From: Caulobacteraceae bacterium
GTDB lineage: Bacteria > Pseudomonadota > Alphaproteobacteria > Caulobacterales > Caulobacteraceae
Reading direction: 5' to 3'
Assembly: GCA_947475735.1 (NCBI GenBank)
Contig: CANJLQ010000016.1
Location: forward strand, 17,793-81,792
DNA length: 64,000 bases
Shown: positions 63,091 to 64,000 of the stretch, one piece after another
How positions within the stretch are numbered: the first letter of the stretch is position 1
Layout: each line of letters opens with the position of its first letter
Program-made: the position numbers and the translations under genes
Notes under the pieces: generated by a model
Told to the model about the DNA's origin: nothing
Databases searched by the model: none
What the model saw: the letters and a program-made list of their open reading frames with translations, nothing else

Positions 63091-63860
63091 TGGTCAGCGT
63101 AATGCAGGCCGACTTCGGCTGGTACCCCGAGCCGCTTGACTTCACCGTGGGCGCGGTTTCGATCTCGACCCTGCCTGACCTCAAGGAGAATACCGGCTGG
63201 GTCGGCCAAGACAGCGGGGTGATGGGCGACTGGATCTATGCGCCGATGCGAGAGCAGCACGTCATGGGTCACGCCCTGCGATTCCTGCCATATCCCAGCC
63301 GCATCTTCGGTCTGCCTAAGACCCACCGGCTGACGCACGCGGCGGCGGACGGTGAAGAACACCTCGATTTCCTACTCTGGGCTCTCGGCTTCTTCGTGGG
63401 GATGCGGCTGACGGCGACCGAGGCCGGCTTCGTCGATGCCACGCCGATCAAGCCGCGCAAGCTGGTCGACTTTCTGATCGTCGGCCCCGAAGTCGCACGC
63501 GCGATGAGTCTGGCCGAACGGTTCTGGCAGGACAACAAGGCCGAGCCGTCGCGCGCCAAGCGCTGGGGCGCGGCTGTGCACGCGCTCTTTATCGGCCAAG
63601 GTCCCCAGCTACTGCAATACGAGCGGTTCATCTACCTCTACGGCGCGCTCGACGCCTGCTTCGCGCTGGCCTCCGACTTGTTCGGGCCGGTCACTGGTCG
63701 GATCACCCACGCCGGCCGCGTCGCATGGCTCTGCCGTCAGTTGAACATGCCGGTCCCGGCTTGGGCGGACGACACGGTCGGTCCGGGCTCGCCATTGGCG
63801 AACATCCGCAATCCGATGCTGCACGAGAGCCTGTTCATGGACGCGCCGCTCGTGACGTGA
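63090..63860 (+). CDS. Unknown protein with C-terminal HEPN-like R-x4-H motif
   Basis: 256 residues, starting at the ATG formed by the TGATG junction with the methyltransferase gene. The first 75 residues look mixed beta (D-F-G-W-Y-P-E-P-L-D-F-T-V-G-A), the rest mostly helical, with F-L-L-W-A-L-G-F-F-V-G-M near 98 and R-F-I-Y-L-Y-G-A-L-D-A-C-F-A-L-A near 180. The C-terminus reads N-I-R-N-P-M-L-H-E-S, giving Arg240-x4-His245, the catalytic pattern of HEPN ribonucleases (R-N-x3-H). This architecture recalls ApeA-like HEPN defence proteins. Family assignment is tentative. Confidence 0.6.
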   Translation: MVSVMQADFGWYPEPLDFTVGAVSISTLPDLKENTGWVGQDSGVMGDWIYAPMREQHVMGHALRFLPYPSRIFGLPKTHRLTHAAADGEEHLDFLLWALGFFVGMRLTATEAGFVDATPIKPRKLVDFLIVGPEVARAMSLAERFWQDNKAEPSRAKRWGAAVHALFIGQGPQLLQYERFIYLYGALDACFALASDLFGPVTGRITHAGRVAWLCRQLNMPVPAWADDTVGPGSPLANIRNPMLHESLFMDAPLVT

Positions 63861-64000
63861 CCCCCGTTTCTCATCCAGCCATAACGAGAGTCCTTTGGTG
63901 ATCTGAACTGGGGTTGGCGGGGTTGGCAAGAGGCCGGTCAGCGCAGCTTCCAACCCGCGCAGCGGACCGGCCGATCTGTCCGCTGAGCGCTTCTGCATAA
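63861..64000. other. Window end, no gene recognised
   Basis: The last 140 bases contain no supported start or terminator. A leftward open frame covers them and runs into the preceding gene, but its composition is that of antisense shadow sequence. A gene beginning beyond the window cannot be excluded. Confidence 0.4.

Noticed and set aside
63609..63998. Leftward 129-codon frame at the window end
   Set aside because: Mostly antisense to the HEPN-like gene and of shadow-like composition.

Overview
The window looks like a chromosomal segment of a GC-rich alphaproteobacterium of the Caulobacteraceae, most likely Brevundimonas or a close relative. This is inferred from base composition, protein character and gene order (yebC-ruvCAB-ybgC-tolQRAB-pal-cpoB-tilS-ftsH-folP) and was not tested by any search. 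Almost all of it is densely packed housekeeping sequence with many 4-bp ATGA/GTGA stop-start overlaps. One tRNA gene, Arg(ACG), is present; I see no rRNA, CRISPR array or intact insertion sequence.

Layout. 1-2.7 kb: the 3' end of thioredoxin reductase, then a leftward HWE histidine kinase / single-domain response regulator / BLUF photoreceptor operon. 2.7-8.8 kb: a SleB-like cell-wall hydrolase, Dps and a 1363-residue multi-PAS hybrid kinase. 8.8-12.3 kb: a nucleotidyltransferase-like protein, thiD, a YeeE/YedE transporter, folP and a winged-helix regulator. 12.3-27.6 kb: two membrane proteins, then ftsH, tilS, the Tol-Pal envelope system with an inserted zinc-ribbon membrane protein (DUF3667), ybgC, ruvBAC and yebC, all leftward. 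27.7-34.2 kb: small envelope proteins, a thioesterase, a zinc alcohol dehydrogenase, a DUF1993 protein and a tightly overlapped dcyD / amino-acid racemase / nucleoside hydrolase / ribokinase operon. 34.3-43.2 kb: a TonB-dependent receptor, NhaA, SelO (with an unusual in-frame insertion), a divergent TetR / HD-domain pair, a DoxX-like protein and a GumN/TraB-like protein. 43.2-50 kb: TldD, a PadR / HAAS / DUF2807 operon, RsmB and Kup. 50-53 kb: an Rrf2 regulator, a short-chain dehydrogenase fused in frame to a NeuD-like sugar acetyltransferase, and NeuB. 53-61.4 kb: MarC, PyrF, a secreted unknown, a PAP2 phosphatase, a class I ribonucleotide reductase large subunit, a succinate-semialdehyde-type dehydrogenase and a gamma-glutamyltransferase lipoprotein. 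61.5-64 kb: tRNA-Arg followed by an accessory-looking stretch with short repeats, non-coding debris and a two-gene cassette: a SEC-C-tagged SAM methyltransferase overlapping a protein that ends in a HEPN-like R-x4-H motif.

The most original material is (i) the SEC-C methyltransferase / HEPN-like pair beside tRNA-Arg, a candidate defence or RNA-modification/cleavage module, (ii) the SDR-NeuD fusion with a terminator-like hairpin at the join, (iii) the SelO insertion, (iv) the DUF3667 gene inside the tol-pal cluster, (v) the blue-light two-component operon, and (vi) several long palindromes in short intergenic gaps that look like operators. All functional statements rest on reading translated sequence; no homology search was run.
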